From: Mantis religiosa
Taxonomy: Eukaryota; Arthropoda; Insecta; Mantodea; Mantidae
Length of the DNA stretch: 64,000 bases
NCBI GenBank assembly: GCA_030765055.1
Contig: JAUKNK010000058.1
Span: 1 to 64,000 of the forward strand
Reading direction: 5' to 3'
Part shown: piece after piece, positions 36,001 through 47,794 of the stretch
Numbering within the stretch: the stretch's first letter is position 1
How the letters are laid out: each line of letters starts with the position of its first letter
The notes under the pieces: model-generated
Seen by the model: only the letters and a program-made list of their open reading frames with translations
Database searches by the model: none
What the model was told of the DNA's origin: nothing
Program-made: the position numbers and the translations under genes

Positions 36001-36660
36001 AGCAATTGTAGCCAATCTCTAAATTTGCTTATAAATTAATTCTGGGAGGCAGGATCGCTCTTAATAGCAAATGAGGCTTAAATCCTCATGTACATAGGCA
36101 GTAACATTTAGACAGAATCAGCAGAATGTAGAATAGCTACCACAAAAATCTCTCAGGTTCCTTGTACAAGAAACTAACATTTCAAAACTCTCAGTACAGA
36201 AACCAACAGAACTTTAAAAACTCAAATCATACAAGGTTACAGTTGTCTAGGATTTACTCAATGACCACTAGTCAGGTTAGTTTGTGTAACTGAAATATAA
36301 TAAATGTTGATAGAACCATCAATTTATGATTAATAATGTTCAATGACAAAGAATGGTTTCATTTACATGGTCACATTTCATCACAACACAATTGATAAAG
36401 GAAATTTTGTTCATGAGTATCATGCACAGTAAATGAATGCTGAATAACGTGTGTCCAGGTTATGCAGAAAGGTAAAAAATGAGATACTGGTCCCATGTTT
36501 CCAATAGCTAATGACATATAATGTCCATCTGGATACTTCCAGCAGGACTCTACCACAATGGATTCAGCCAATGTGTCATTAATGTATTGTAGGAATTCTT
36601 TAAACAATCATTATTAAAGTTTAAGTCCAACTTGGTCCTTTGATCTTACAATTTTGGTAA
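36000..36660 (+). repeat. duplicated segment T, copy 2
   Basis: Matches 28745-29200 in the same orientation (GCAATTGTAG, ATCTCTAAATTTGCTT, CAAGAAACT, CATACAAGGTTAC, GAATGGTTTCATTTA). Contains the same decayed DDE transposase start. Stops throughout. Confidence 0.7.
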
Positions 36661-37239
36661 TATGCAGCCAAAACTGCATAACAGATTCTTTATCATGAAT
36701 TTGCACTGTCATTTACAATTAGTTATCTGCGGGGCTATACAGACCACTATTTCATTACATGTGGCAGAATGCTGACTGCGATATTGGTGAACCAGTGGAC
36801 AACTTCAACAGTGTAACTGACGTGGTGTTATAGAATGTGCAAATATAAAATGTGTTCTACTTTTCTTCACTGTGCATTTTGTAGTCATCATATTGCTGAG
36901 AGCATTTTACTGAAAGTTCCCATTTACATTTATACTAAGATATCTGCATTATGTATGGCACCTAGAATGGAGCTAGAGTGATATATAGAGCATCATTGTA
37001 GAGTTTTACAGAAAAACACCCAACAGAACATTGAGAGGTACGTAATGATCCTGTGAGCAAACTTTCATCTTTCATACAAATATGTTTGTCCCAGACCAAA
37101 TACTTTACTTGTTAGTTGAACATAAAGCATTGTTAACACTTGAAATCAGACATTTGAAGATAGCATTATGAAAATTTGCAAAGGAAGTACATAAGACAAG
37201 ATACTGTTAACAACATTGTTAACATATATGTTTCATAAA
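36661..37239. other. no gene; weak echoes of the 29.6-kb region
   Basis: Short words such as TTTCTTCACTGTGCAT parallel TTCCTCAGTGCGCATG near 29698, which fits the wider local duplication, but most of the stretch is unalignable by eye. Confidence 0.35.
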
Positions 37240-37600
37240 ACGTATTAATATTACCTGAGTAACTGTGTATAGAGTATACTTTAGCAGTTGTGAAACATGT
37301 AACAGAACCAGTGTTTGAGTCTGAATTATTAAATCTATTTAGTTAAATTTAAAGGGAGTCGATTAATGACACTAATCAACACTTTTAAATTTTTCCAGAC
37401 ATGTTTCTTTGCCTCTATCCTCAGCCGGCCATCGACTGGTCTATTTAGTTAGTTTTCACAAATCAGAATCTGATGCATAACATGTTTTCGTTAAGGATAA
37501 ACAGTGTTAAACTGTTAAGGATAAACAGTTTTCAGTGTTAAAAATACATACAGGAGTAATAAACTGTAACACAGTTGATGATATTACCTAACAATAGGGA
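37240..37600 (+). repeat. duplicated segment S, copy 2, with an insertion
   Basis: Matches 31320-31600. It is interrupted by 95 bp (37346-37440) bounded by an 11-bp direct repeat. Confidence 0.75.
37346..37440 (-). mobile_element. 95-bp Penelope-derived mini-insertion
   Basis: Flanked by CTATTTAGTTA at 37335-37345 and 37441-37451, absent from the paralogous site near 31400. On the minus strand it holds CTGAGGATAGAGG, GAAACATGTC: the same core and cleavage words as the PLE 3' end at 47766-47805. Stem II is poorly paired here. An 11-bp duplication fits PLE insertion. Confidence 0.65.
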
Positions 37601-38189
37601 CAGACAGCACTTCCGTGATTCTCAGTAGAGGGACTGAGACATCATGATCATGAGAAGATTGTTACAGATCACACAGATACAGTTTATATCATATATAAAA
37701 GCTGATGCCTTCCCTTCACTATCAAAAGATACATTCTGCTTACATCATCAAAGCTTAAGAGGGTTACACTATAAAATGGAGGAGCTAAAGTATACATATA
37801 CATGACTTAAATTGTAATATGTTCGTAATTTGCTAACTGAGCACCAGATAGCACAAGCAGAGTTAAAAATGTGAGTAATTGTAGGTGCATATTATGTTCC
37901 AGAACTCGGTTATATAGATGCAAGTATATTTGTTAATAGTTCAATAAAGTTCACAATCATAAATGTTGCATCTTTTTGTGAATAACATAATTTGAATGCA
38001 GTTCACAAAAGTAGAATTTGGTACAAACTGATGTATAACTTCAAGAAAGCACAGGACACTCTCACGTATTTATAAAGATATTACAAAAATTTTTATTAAA
38101 AATTATTACCCTTATTGTTCAATAAATATATTTTCTTTTAAGCTATCTTATTAATAATTATAATAACTTTACAACAGAAGTTGCTGTGC

Positions 38190-38660
38190 ATGACCACACT
38201 ACAAGAAATGCAGGCAATCTCATCGACAACAAATAACTTAGAACTGTTACAGAAGGAATGTTACTATTCCACAATAAGAATTTACAACAATCTTGTACAC
38301 TACTTAAAACTATTAGGTAAATCAAAAGTCTTCAAGAAAGTTTTAGTCATTCTTATATACTTACTGCTTGTACAATATGGAGGAATTCTTTAACATTCCT
38401 TTCAGCATTTAAATTTGTAATACACACGACAGATGACATACGACTATGATTTGATGTTCTGCTTTATTACTGACCTACTGTAACGTATGTCCTGAGGTAA
38501 TCTTCAAATGTTGGTGAATCACTAATTTCCAATGTTATTACATAAAGTTAAAAGAAAAACAAACTTATAGGTGTCAGTGTAGTTGTGGTGGAGGGTATAT
38601 TACTAGTAATAATGCATGTACCATAAATGTAAGACATGTTCAATGTCTCTCAGTTTTGTT
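38190..38660 (+). pseudogene. LINE ORF2 C-terminal fragment, copy 2
   Basis: Pieces read NNLELLQKECYYSTIRIYNNL and LLGKSKVFKKVLVILI, matching 30640-31090, with a shared downstream tail (ACTGACCTAC, ATGTCCTGAG versus ATGTTCTGAG, ACATGTTCAATG). No RT domain. Confidence 0.5.
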
Positions 38661-41600
38661 CTCGGTACGACCCGACAAACAGCGGACATTGTTTACATTA
38701 GAAATGGGAGATACCTATAGCACACGATTTTACACATTTATCGCACTCGTCTAGTCCAGAAGCGGTCAATATAAGGTCAAATACAAGTTAATAACATTTA
38801 TGAAATTACCTTAAAAATGGTTTATAGTCTAAATTGTTATCACTTCGGAAACCTGCAACCAACGCACTCGTATTACTTATAAGGTTAACTTTGATAACAA
38901 AATTACGTTTTGAAGACTTAAAACCGTGTCATATGTAGGAATTACAGCTGCAAGAGCCCTTTGAATTACACAAAAGTTACAAATTTCCGAATGATAAAAG
39001 TACTATTAGACCATAAACCTATGATTTGTATTAGCTTTGCTCTTGGTCGGTATCCATTAAACACACAAATGTCTTACCTGTGAAAATACAACAACCTAAA
39101 TCTTTTAATTCATGTACTGCTATTTCGAAAGCAGAAACTTGATCAAGTTCAATTTAAATAACTACAGCTCATCGTCCTTTGAATCAGTTATCTTAGGTGT
39201 GAACTATTTCATTTACTAGGCCGTGATATAATCAATTTGGCAGTTGTTTTAATTTAGTCTGTGTAGAACATGGTAAACTGCGTTCTCAATGGGATTTTAA
39301 CACAAGAAAGTAAGGGACACTGAGTAAAGAAGAAGAAAATAGATATGTGGAAAATATCAACGCTGTGAGGAAATACGCGTCAATAAGAACGGCCATTCAA
39401 ATTTCTAAAAATTTTGTTTGAGTGGTCTGATTCCAAAGATGTACTTCAGGTTAGAGTAATTACTGATACATGTTTGGTAGTGGTGATAAAAGAGGCATGT
39501 TTTGATGTATGGCGGTGGTAGTTATAATTATTTATGTTGTTTTGGTGAAGTTGTTTTGTGTATGAAGTGTTCAAATGAACAAAACAAACTGATTGTGTTA
39601 GCCTCATTGTCCTGAACGAGTTTAACAAATCTTGTTAGAACAAATTTTTTCTTACATGTCCATGTTTCAGTGAATGTTGGAAGAATAAACTCTCGGTTTT
39701 TTAATTAAATTTTCCTTTCGAATGTAGCGTAAAGCATTGTGTAGTATTTAATTCTGTCCGCATTGCCGTCTCTGGTAGAGTTGTAATGGTCAGGGCACCA
39801 TGGATTACGTCCATGAAGGTCAGGTACAACAGCTGCCAAATGTATTGAAAGTACTGCAAAAAATGTATATAATCATTTACCTCACTCTATCAAGGCCATA
39901 AATGAAGAAGTGAAGAAAATTTATGCAATAAAGACTTACCTAGTGAAAAACGCTTTCTGCTCAATTGAGGAATACAAAAAGGGAAGAGAGACTTAGACTT
40001 AGTTTATTAAATTTTGTTATCAATCTATTGTGTATATCTAGAATTGCTAATAATCTGTAAATAGATTTATTTGTTTTATTATTGAACTGTAAAAATGTAA
40101 TTGTAGTGTTACTTTTGACGATGCTTTGTAAAACATGTTGCAAATGGCAGAATAAAAATCTGAATCTGAAGCTACTCTCGTATTTAGCAATTTTTTAGTG
40201 GATGTGCGAAAGGTAACAAACGTAGAATATCTTGTTTTCCCAGACGTGATATATCAGTACTTGATAAAGGTGTACTTTAACGGCGTAGCAATATGGTGGG
40301 CGTGACTTCATGGCTCGAGCGATGCCAACATCCAAAGCATGACTCGCGAAAAATACCAACACTACATAAGCAAAGTAGCGATACTTATTGATGATAGAAA
40401 GTTGCACATTCGTGCATGTGAGTAGTTATTAAGCTTCTGGTGATTTTGTCCTCTACCTACACCTCAATATGTGATATTTTTCGTAGGTGTCCTCGCACAA
40501 CAAACATTTGTACTTCACATGCGGTTATGTACATTTTTCTGATTGCACACTTTAAAATGGAAGCCATGTACTGCCGTTTTAGTTATGAGGTGCCTTAGTT
40601 GGTAGTTCGTGTCTTTCCAGTTCTGGTTGGTCATAGCTTCTGTGTAGTAAAAGTCTTTGCATATTTCTTCCCTTTTCTGTTGCAGACTTCCAATCGCTTA
40701 ACTGCAGCTGTTTGTGGCCCTTAGCATTAGTTGATATCCTGTATCTTCTATGAGAAGCTTTTTCCTGTTAGGACAAAACTAGCGATACTGTAATATATAA
40801 CGAAACTGAGACAGTGTAACAATGCCTACCCATTCTAGCCTCAGCAGCTTCATGATAATAATGATAAAAATTGGTTCTTTTTAGTATTATTGTTGTCATT
40901 ATTATTGTTGCTATTTATTTATTAGGTGTTACTTATTATTTAAAAACTAAAGAATTGTAGCTCATAGGTTTCGGAATATTAAATATTTCTTGTAGTTAAA
41001 TATTTCCCTCTATTCGTATTTCAGTATTGTTAGTTTATAATAAGGAATAGAAAATTTGTTGGTATTTATTCTCTGTGTTCAAATATTCCAGAACTTTGCA
41101 GTTGGCAACAACTTGTTTCTATGACGTCATTCCATCCCAACATAACTGTATGGCATTAAAGAGCACCTTTATGCAGTAATTTTATGTTAGGTTCCCTGGA
41201 ATTCATGTTCCTAATTTGTTATTCAAGCACCTGCAACAGCAATCCTACATATGACATGGTTTACTGTCTTCACAATGTCAGTTTGCTGGTTGTGTTACAG
41301 GTTTCTCAGCTGCTAACCTCTACTCCATACACAGTTACTCAGGTAACATTAGTATCTTTTAAATGCATATTATTTTCACTTTGTTGGTAACAGTGTTTTG
41401 TCTTATGTACTTATGGACTGATGTATATTGCAAATTCTCCCATTTCAAGTGTCAACAAAACATTGTGTTTAGCTAAGTGCTTTAAACTAAAAATAAGTAA
41501 ATGACTAACTCACACTTTGAGAACATAGTGATCCACAGTAAACCACTAGGAACTGAAATTTGTATATTTGGCCCTGGATTGGGCTTAAATTGCTTAAATT

Positions 41601-42570
41601 GGGCTTAGGTTGCTAAGAGACTCAATCTTAAGTGTTCTGGTTCAGTATATTATACATGGAGAGGTCCATCTCTAAAGATATACATTATAATGGTTCTGGT
41701 TTACATAAGGAGAGTTGAGACAGCTTCGTCTATGGTTGTATATAAGTGTTAGGATTCTACTAGCAACAGGAACGCTGTGACATAAATAGCTGATGCTAAA
41801 TGTGACAATGTTAAATTCTCAATCTATTGCCATTTGTAAATATACAGAGCAGAAATTGTTTCTTCTTTTACTTTTTATTTGCTGCTTCATCATATACTGT
41901 GATGCTCTACACAATTAATATACTCTACCAGGTTTCTCATTATGGCAGTGCTGTAAAGTTATATAACATCTCATGATATAATGCTTGAACAAATGACAAT
42001 ACAGACATTGCTGTATTGAATGTAAAAAAGTTCATTTTGCGGAATGTCTCTTGATGTTTTTATAAGATATTGTTGCAAATATAGCACCTGGCATTGTTGT
42101 AGATCTGAAATCTGGGTTCATTTTCCAACCTAAAATGTTGCCTGTTTGAGTTACGTCCCATAGCATTATGATATGGTATTGATCTGATTGAAGGTTGTTT
42201 TTGATTGAATGTGTAGATGTTTCAGTAGTATGGATAGTAGCACCTTCTCTGTAGAGCCATTGCACAAATCTAACATTCAACTTAAATTAATGCAGATGAC
42301 ATAGCCAGGTGCAACTCTGGGCGAATTGATTAGGTGACTCAGAAAATCGACTAACCTAAATTTGTAAAATCATTGTTACTGTCATATGATTAATGCAACA
42401 AGTTTAAAGTAGGCTAATGATTGTGCACAAAATTGTAATAGGGACAGTATTAAGTGGCAGATAAACTTCGAGCAGGAGGGAAAACGGAAAACAAAATTTA
42501 CAATACTGAAATAAAAACAAAAGAAAGATGCTAATGCCTACTGCTTCACTTATTAGTTAATTAAAATAAG
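38661..42570. other. no recognisable gene
   Basis: AT-rich, featureless over most of its length. At ~39990-40170 a run ending AATAAAAATCTGAATCTGAA looks like a LINE 3' tail. At 40273-40330 a GC-richer word set (GTAGCAATATGG, GGGCGTGAC, TCATGGCT) matches 49205-49262, at the end of a piggyBac-like remnant. Short frames (41184-41390, 42032-42280 minus) have no domain I can name. Confidence 0.5.
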
Positions 42571-42579
42571 ACTCACCTC

Positions 42580-43020
42580 ACTGCTTATGTATCAAGTCAA
42601 TTTTTCTGTTTTTCATCATCATAAAAGCTTCTATGATATCTTCGTAGAAGGGGCGAGTTTTCTTCAGTTCAATGAGTATGTTCTTGTGAATGTAAATTGT
42701 AGTCAACGATGTTAATCTGCTATTGCCTAAACTGTTTGGGAGATAAGTTTCTATTCTCTTTAAGCATGAAAGACTTCATGCTGCAGAACAACTAGTGGAC
42801 GGTATTCTAAGAACGAGGCCAGTAGTACTGTTTTGTATAATAGTTACTTCTGCACAGCCAGTTATTCTTATACCAACGATTTTTAAATCTTCTGGTGTAT
42901 TTTGAAGATGCTTCGCCTCAAAGTTTTTCTAAAGATGCCACTGGTATTGGCCTACGTACATTTACCACATCACGTTTGTCATTTTTCCATAAAGAAATGG
43001 ATGTTTGGAGAATGGAGCAC
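42580..43020 (-). pseudogene. hAT-type transposase C-terminus (remnant)
   Basis: On the minus strand: TSCSAA then SLSCLKRIETYLPNSLGNSRLTSLTTIYIHK. This is the hAT dimerisation signature (SCSAERSFS-LKRIKTYLRNSM-RL). Stops flank it and the catalytic part is not seen. It probably belongs to the ZMYM1-like hAT group common in insects. Confidence 0.65.
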
Positions 43021-43379
43021 ACCAAATAATGTGTTGGATTCACTGCAAGTCTCTTAAATAAGAATAATCATACAGTTCTCGTATCACACAATAATCATTG
43101 GTCACACAGAAATTTTTTTTTTTTTCATTTTTACACTAGATGCAAACTGATGATAAATGGTAGCATATGAGCACACCAGCACAACACGCGGGGTTTGCTT
43201 TGAGAGGGTTATTACTTCTTTAGGTTGCACAATGCTTCGTGAACATGAAACATTCAAATGAAAGCTTTGATGTGAGTCTCTTACCAGTTTTCCCTGGCCT
43301 ACAATGGCAACAATATGTCATAGCGATGACTTCACCCTCTCACGTATCAATGAATTGTCTATTTTATTCATTACTACTG

Positions 43380-43500
43380 TAATGGAAGAAGAGGGAGGTT
43401 CATTTAGTCACCAAACAGCTGAGGATGAGATCAAATGATCTTGAAAACGTTTCAATTATACAACAACAAGTAAGTGAAGACTGAGTGTAAACATAGTGAC
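43380..43500 (+). mobile_element. Penelope-like 3' tail with decayed hammerhead motif
   Basis: CTGAGGA at 43419-43425, an extra T, stem II GAGATC/GATCTT (43427-43432 with 43437-43442), then GAAAACGTTT. Downstream AAGTAAGTGAAG resembles AGGTGAGTGAAG at 47815. No coding remains and stem I is poor. Confidence 0.55.
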
Positions 43501-43604
43501 TTATAAATGCAAACTTAAATTTGATAAGGTTGGTAAACAATTTGTTTAAATCTCTCAAAATGCTGTAATATTTCGGATCAGTTCCACAGTCCATGGCTTA
43601 TTGA

Positions 43605-43895
43605 AGGTAAACATTATCCAAGAGCATCCTCGCTCTCAACAAACCGGAGTTAAGGATAATAACTGCCTACTAAGGGATCACCTCTATAAGATCGGTAAGA
43701 TTGGGACGAATATTAGTGGATTCTGTAAAGAAGAAAAAGAAACGGCAAGACAAATTCTTTGTGAGTGTGGAGCCATTGCCTGGAAAAGATTACGGCATCT
43801 GGAGTCGGGTTTTCTAACTCCAGGACAGATTGCCTTGCTAGCACCCCAAAAACTTATAGGCTTTTTAATAGCCTTAATATAAGCTGGGGCTTGTA
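43605..43895 (+). pseudogene. R1/Jockey-like LINE C-terminal fragment
   Basis: Short open frame with LRDHLYKIGKIG, FCKEEKETARQILCECGAIAWKR and FLTPGQIALLAPQKLIGFL. The C-x-E-E-x-E-T-x-x-x-I-L-C-E-C spacing and the following LTP-x-x-I motif mark the cysteine-rich tail of non-LTR ORF2 proteins. RT is absent. Confidence 0.65.
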
Positions 43896-44158
43896 GAGTA
43901 GGGTAATGCACAATAGATTTATTATACCTTGTTTCACGTAAGCTTGCCCAGTATTTCTTAACGGTCACGTGACCTAATCACCTCTCATTGGTTGCTGTTG
44001 TGGTAATGACTGTCGTGCGGTAAAAATTAGTTCGTTATTTAACATGGTGATATATCAAAGTATAAACTTGAAAGAAGCGTAGGGACAGTGAAGCACAAAC
44101 TAGTACAAAATTGAATCGAGAATATATTGACACATTGCTTCACTCACCTGTTTATTCA

Positions 44159-44198
44159 CAGGACATGTTTCAAGAGCTCTTGCTCTTATCCTCAGCTG
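44159..44198 (-). ncRNA. hammerhead-like motif, left PLE unit
   Basis: Exact mirror of the motif at 47766-47805, on the minus strand. It overlaps the last codons and stop of the left unit. Confidence 0.65.
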
Positions 44199-45849
44199 AT
44201 ACTCGACTAGTGCAAGTTGTAGTGGTTTCTTCTTTCTCCGTATTGTCAATAGATGGCGTGATGTACTTGTCAAAGATGTCCGGTGGTGGAGTTTCAAAAT
44301 TCATGACTCTATGACGATTTTTGTTAATGAAGATTTTTTCCCATACGGAAAGGTCTATGGGGTGATTAACGTATTTTATTAGAGATGTTTCCAAATTGAT
44401 GTCATGTCTAGTATTCAAAAAATGAAAAGCCACTGCTGATTTTTCTGTTTCACCATTTTTAATGTTTCTCATATGTTCTTTAGTTCTGATGTTAATATTT
44501 CTTTTTGTTTTTCCTATATAAATTTTAGGGCAAGTTTCACATTTGATCTCATAGATTCCTGGTTTTTCTTTGGTAGTGATTGAATTTTTGGGAGGGCCTT
44601 TTAACAAATTTCTGATATTAAACCTATTTTGAGGTGCAAGAGTTATGTTGTGTTTTGAGAAGATTTTTTGGAATTTGTTATAGGCTGATGGGTGGAAGGT
44701 GAATTTTTTAAAAAGTTTTTTCTCTTTTTCTCCTGTAGGTTCTAGGGTGGTGGTTTCTTTTATTTTCTTAGCTTTGTTGAGTCTGTTAACAGTTTTGTCT
44801 ACTAAATTTGGGTTGAAACCGTTGGATATAGCTACTTTTTTTATGTGTAGGTATTCTTCTTGATAATCTTCTCTGTTTAGTGGAAAGTTGATCATCCGAA
44901 AGATTAAACTGTTGAAAATGGCATGTTGGTGTTGTTTTGGGTTGAAAATGTTGTTCTTAATGTAATTATCTGTGTGTGTCGGTTTCCTGTAGATACCAAA
45001 AGTGAGTTTGTTGTTCATTTTTTTGATCTTGATGTCCAAAAAGGGGAGCACACCATCCTCTTCTGTTTCCAATGTAAATTTTATAGCTGGATTTTGTATA
45101 TTCAAAAGTTTAAGACTATCTTGTATGAGTTTTTTAGGTACTATTGCAAAAATGTCGTCAACATAGCGATACCACACTTTGAAATAATTTGGAAAAGCTT
45201 TTGTGATATGTGTTTCAAAAGCACTCATGAATAAATCTGCCAAGAAGGGAGACAATGGGTTGCCCATAGCTAGGCCCGTTTTTTGTTTATAGATTTGTCC
45301 ATTAAAGCTGAAAAAATTTTGATTGATACAAATTTCTGTAAGTTGTGAAAGTTCTTCTATTTCTTCAGGTGTTAATTGTATTGATTCCAGCCATTTTTTG
45401 AGAAGTGGAATAAGTTCATTGGTAGGTATACTTGGATATAAAGAAATGACATCAAAGGAAACTAAAGCATCTGTAGAGTTGATCTCTGTGTCCTTCAGGA
45501 GATTTAACAATTCAAACGAGTTTTTGATACTTAAATTTTCAAATTTTGTGAAGGATCTGAAGATTTGAACCAGCCATTTTGATAGTTGGTAAGTGGGTGC
45601 ATCAATGTTATTAATTATTGGTCTGAGGGTAATTTCAGGTTTATGTATTTTGGGTAAACCATATATGTATGGTGTTTTTGGACTGTCTATTTTGTTGTTC
45701 AGTTTATCTCTTTTAGTCATGATTTTACTGTTTTTAATTGCTAATTCCACAGATTTGCATGCTTTCTTTAATGGATTGTTTTCTAGTTTAACAAATTCTT
45801 TTCCGTTCAAAAGGTTGTCCATTTTTTTGCGATAATGTTCTTCGTCCAA
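44170..45849 (-). CDS. Penelope-like RT-GIY-YIG protein, left unit
   Basis: 559 codons, uninterrupted. It copies element RNA by target-primed reverse transcription in the nucleus. The frame runs open upstream of the ATG to the palindrome centre and includes TKADKGNKIVILDEE, a conserved PLE segment, so the annotated ATG is internal and the true N-terminus is missing. RT: YGLPKIHKP at ~62-70, SFDVISLYPSIP (first catalytic D) at ~132, KTGLAMGNPLSPFLADL at ~190, catalytic YVDD at ~228. Thumb region ~290-400. GIY-YIG nuclease: GIYEIKCETCPKIYIGKTKR at ~437-456, then IRTKEHM and KSAVAFH. It differs from the right unit at three residues seen (H/D at 5, E/K, F/L). The stop lies inside the hammerhead-like motif. 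Confidence 0.92.
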   Translation of the reverse strand: MDEEHYRKKMDNLLNGKEFVKLENNPLKKACKSVELAIKNSKIMTKRDKLNNKIDSPKTPYIYGLPKIHKPEITLRPIINNIDAPTYQLSKWLVQIFRSFTKFENLSIKNSFELLNLLKDTEINSTDALVSFDVISLYPSIPTNELIPLLKKWLESIQLTPEEIEELSQLTEICINQNFFSFNGQIYKQKTGLAMGNPLSPFLADLFMSAFETHITKAFPNYFKVWYRYVDDIFAIVPKKLIQDSLKLLNIQNPAIKFTLETEEDGVLPFLDIKIKKMNNKLTFGIYRKPTHTDNYIKNNIFNPKQHQHAIFNSLIFRMINFPLNREDYQEEYLHIKKVAISNGFNPNLVDKTVNRLNKAKKIKETTTLEPTGEKEKKLFKKFTFHPSAYNKFQKIFSKHNITLAPQNRFNIRNLLKGPPKNSITTKEKPGIYEIKCETCPKIYIGKTKRNINIRTKEHMRNIKNGETEKSAVAFHFLNTRHDINLETSLIKYVNHPIDLSVWEKIFINKNRHRVMNFETPPPDIFDKYITPSIDNTEKEETTTTCTSRVSAEDKSKSS

Positions 45850-46114
45850 TATTACTATTTTGTTACCCTTGTCTGCTTTTGTGTAGATTACCGGTTTTTC
45901 ATTTAAATTTTTGATTAATTTTTTATATGAATATCTTTTTGAATTTGCATTTTGAATATGATCTAGAGTTTCTAAGCATTGTGTTCATTTAGAAACTCTA
46001 GATCATATTCAAAATGCAAATTCAAAAAGATATTCATATAAAAAATTAATCAAAAATTTAAATGAAAAACCGGTAATCTACACAAAAGCAGACAAGGGTA
46101 ACAAAATAGTAATA

Positions 46115-47794
46115 TTGGACGAAGAAGACTATCGCAAAAAAATGGACAACCTTTTGAACGGAAAAGAATTTGTTAAACTAGAAAACAATCCATTAAAGAA
46201 AGCATGCAAATCTGTGGAATTAGCAATTAAAAACAGTAAAATCATGACCAAAAGAGATAAACTGAACAACAAAATAGACAGTCCAAAAACACCATACATA
46301 TATGGTTTACCCAAAATACATAAACCTGAAATTACCCTCAGACCAATAATTAATAACATTGATGCACCCACTTACCAACTATCAAAATGGCTGGTTCAAA
46401 TCTTCAGATCCTTCACAAAATTTGAAAATTTAAGTATCAAAAACTCGTTTGAATTGTTAAATCTCCTGAAGGACACAAAGATCAACTCTACAGATGCTTT
46501 AGTTTCCTTTGACGTCATTTCTTTATATCCAAGTATACCTACCAATGAACTTATTCCACTTCTCAAAAAATGGCTGGAATCAATACAATTAACACCTGAA
46601 GAAATAGAAGAACTTTCACAACTTACAGAAATTTGTATCAATCAAAATTTTTTCAGCTTTAATGGACAAATCTATAAACAAAAAACGGGCCTAGCTATGG
46701 GCAACCCATTGTCTCCCTTCTTGGCAGATTTATTCATGAGTGCTTTTGAAACACATATCACAAAAGCTTTTCCAAATTATTTCAAAGTGTGGTATCGCTA
46801 TGTTGACGACATTTTTGCAATAGTACCTAAAAAACTCATACAAGATAGTCTTAAACTTTTGAATATACAAAATCCAGCTATAAAATTTACATTGGAAACA
46901 GAAGAGGATGGTGTGCTCCCCTTTTTGGACATCAAGATCAAAAAAATGAACAACAAACTCACTTTTGGTATCTACAGGAAACCGACACACACAGATAATT
47001 ACATTAAGAACAACATTTTCAACCCAAAACAACACCAACATGCCATTTTCAACAGTTTAATCTTTCGGATGATCAACTTTCCACTAAACAGAGAAGATTA
47101 TCAAGAAGAATACCTACACATAAAAAAAGTAGCTATATCCAACGGTTTCAACCCAAATTTAGTAGACAAAACTGTTAACAGACTCAACAAAGCTAAGAAA
47201 ATAAAAGAAACCACCACCCTAGAACCTACAGGAGAAAAAGAGAAAAAACTTTTTAAAAAATTCACCTTCCACCCATCAGCCTATAACAAACTCCAAAAAA
47301 TCTTCTCAAAACACAACATAACTCTTGCACCTCAAAATAGGTTTAATATCAGAAATTTGTTAAAAGGCCCTCCCAAAAATTCAATCACTACCAAAGAAAA
47401 ACCAGGAATCTATGAGATCAAATGTGAAACTTGCCCTAAAATTTATATAGGAAAAACAAAAAGAAATATTAACATCAGAACTAAAGAACATATGAGAAAC
47501 ATTAAAAATGGTGAAACAGAAAAATCAGCAGTGGCTTTTCATTTTTTGAATACTAGACATGACATCAATTTGGAAACATCTCTAATAAAATACGTTAATC
47601 ACCCCATAGACCTTTCCGTATGGGAAAAAATCTTCATTAACAAAAATCGTCATAGAGTCATGAATTTTGAAACTCCACCACCGGACATCTTTGACAAGTA
47701 CATCACGCCATCTATTGACAATACGGAGAAAGAAGAAACCACTACAACTTGCACTAGTCGAGTATCAGCTGAGGATAAGAGCAAGAGCTCTTGA
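46115..47794 (+). CDS. Penelope-like RT-GIY-YIG protein, right unit
   Basis: Mirror of the left unit: 559 codons from the first ATG to TGA at 47792-47794, all RT and GIY-YIG motifs present (SFDVISLYPS, GLAMGNPLSPF, RYVDDIFAI, GIYEIKCETCPKIYIG). The frame is open upstream to the arm start at 45989 (HLETLDHIQ... TKADKGN), so the element was cut within the N-terminal coding part. Two intact frames at ~99.7% identity suggest recent insertion. No promoter remains, because the 5' terminal repeat is absent in both units; expression would need an outside promoter. Confidence 0.92.
   Translation: MDEEDYRKKMDNLLNGKEFVKLENNPLKKACKSVELAIKNSKIMTKRDKLNNKIDSPKTPYIYGLPKIHKPEITLRPIINNIDAPTYQLSKWLVQIFRSFTKFENLSIKNSFELLNLLKDTKINSTDALVSFDVISLYPSIPTNELIPLLKKWLESIQLTPEEIEELSQLTEICINQNFFSFNGQIYKQKTGLAMGNPLSPFLADLFMSAFETHITKAFPNYFKVWYRYVDDIFAIVPKKLIQDSLKLLNIQNPAIKFTLETEEDGVLPFLDIKIKKMNNKLTFGIYRKPTHTDNYIKNNIFNPKQHQHAIFNSLIFRMINFPLNREDYQEEYLHIKKVAISNGFNPNLVDKTVNRLNKAKKIKETTTLEPTGEKEKKLFKKFTFHPSAYNKLQKIFSKHNITLAPQNRFNIRNLLKGPPKNSITTKEKPGIYEIKCETCPKIYIGKTKRNINIRTKEHMRNIKNGETEKSAVAFHFLNTRHDINLETSLIKYVNHPIDLSVWEKIFINKNRHRVMNFETPPPDIFDKYITPSIDNTEKEETTTTCTSRVSAEDKSKSS

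Noticed and set aside
42032..42280. 82-codon minus-strand frame
   Set aside because: No recognisable family or conserved motif; no supporting gene structure.
44923..47041. Mirror-image ~103-codon frames on the strand opposite the PLE proteins
   Set aside because: They are antisense shadows of the reverse transcriptase, present twice only because of the palindrome.
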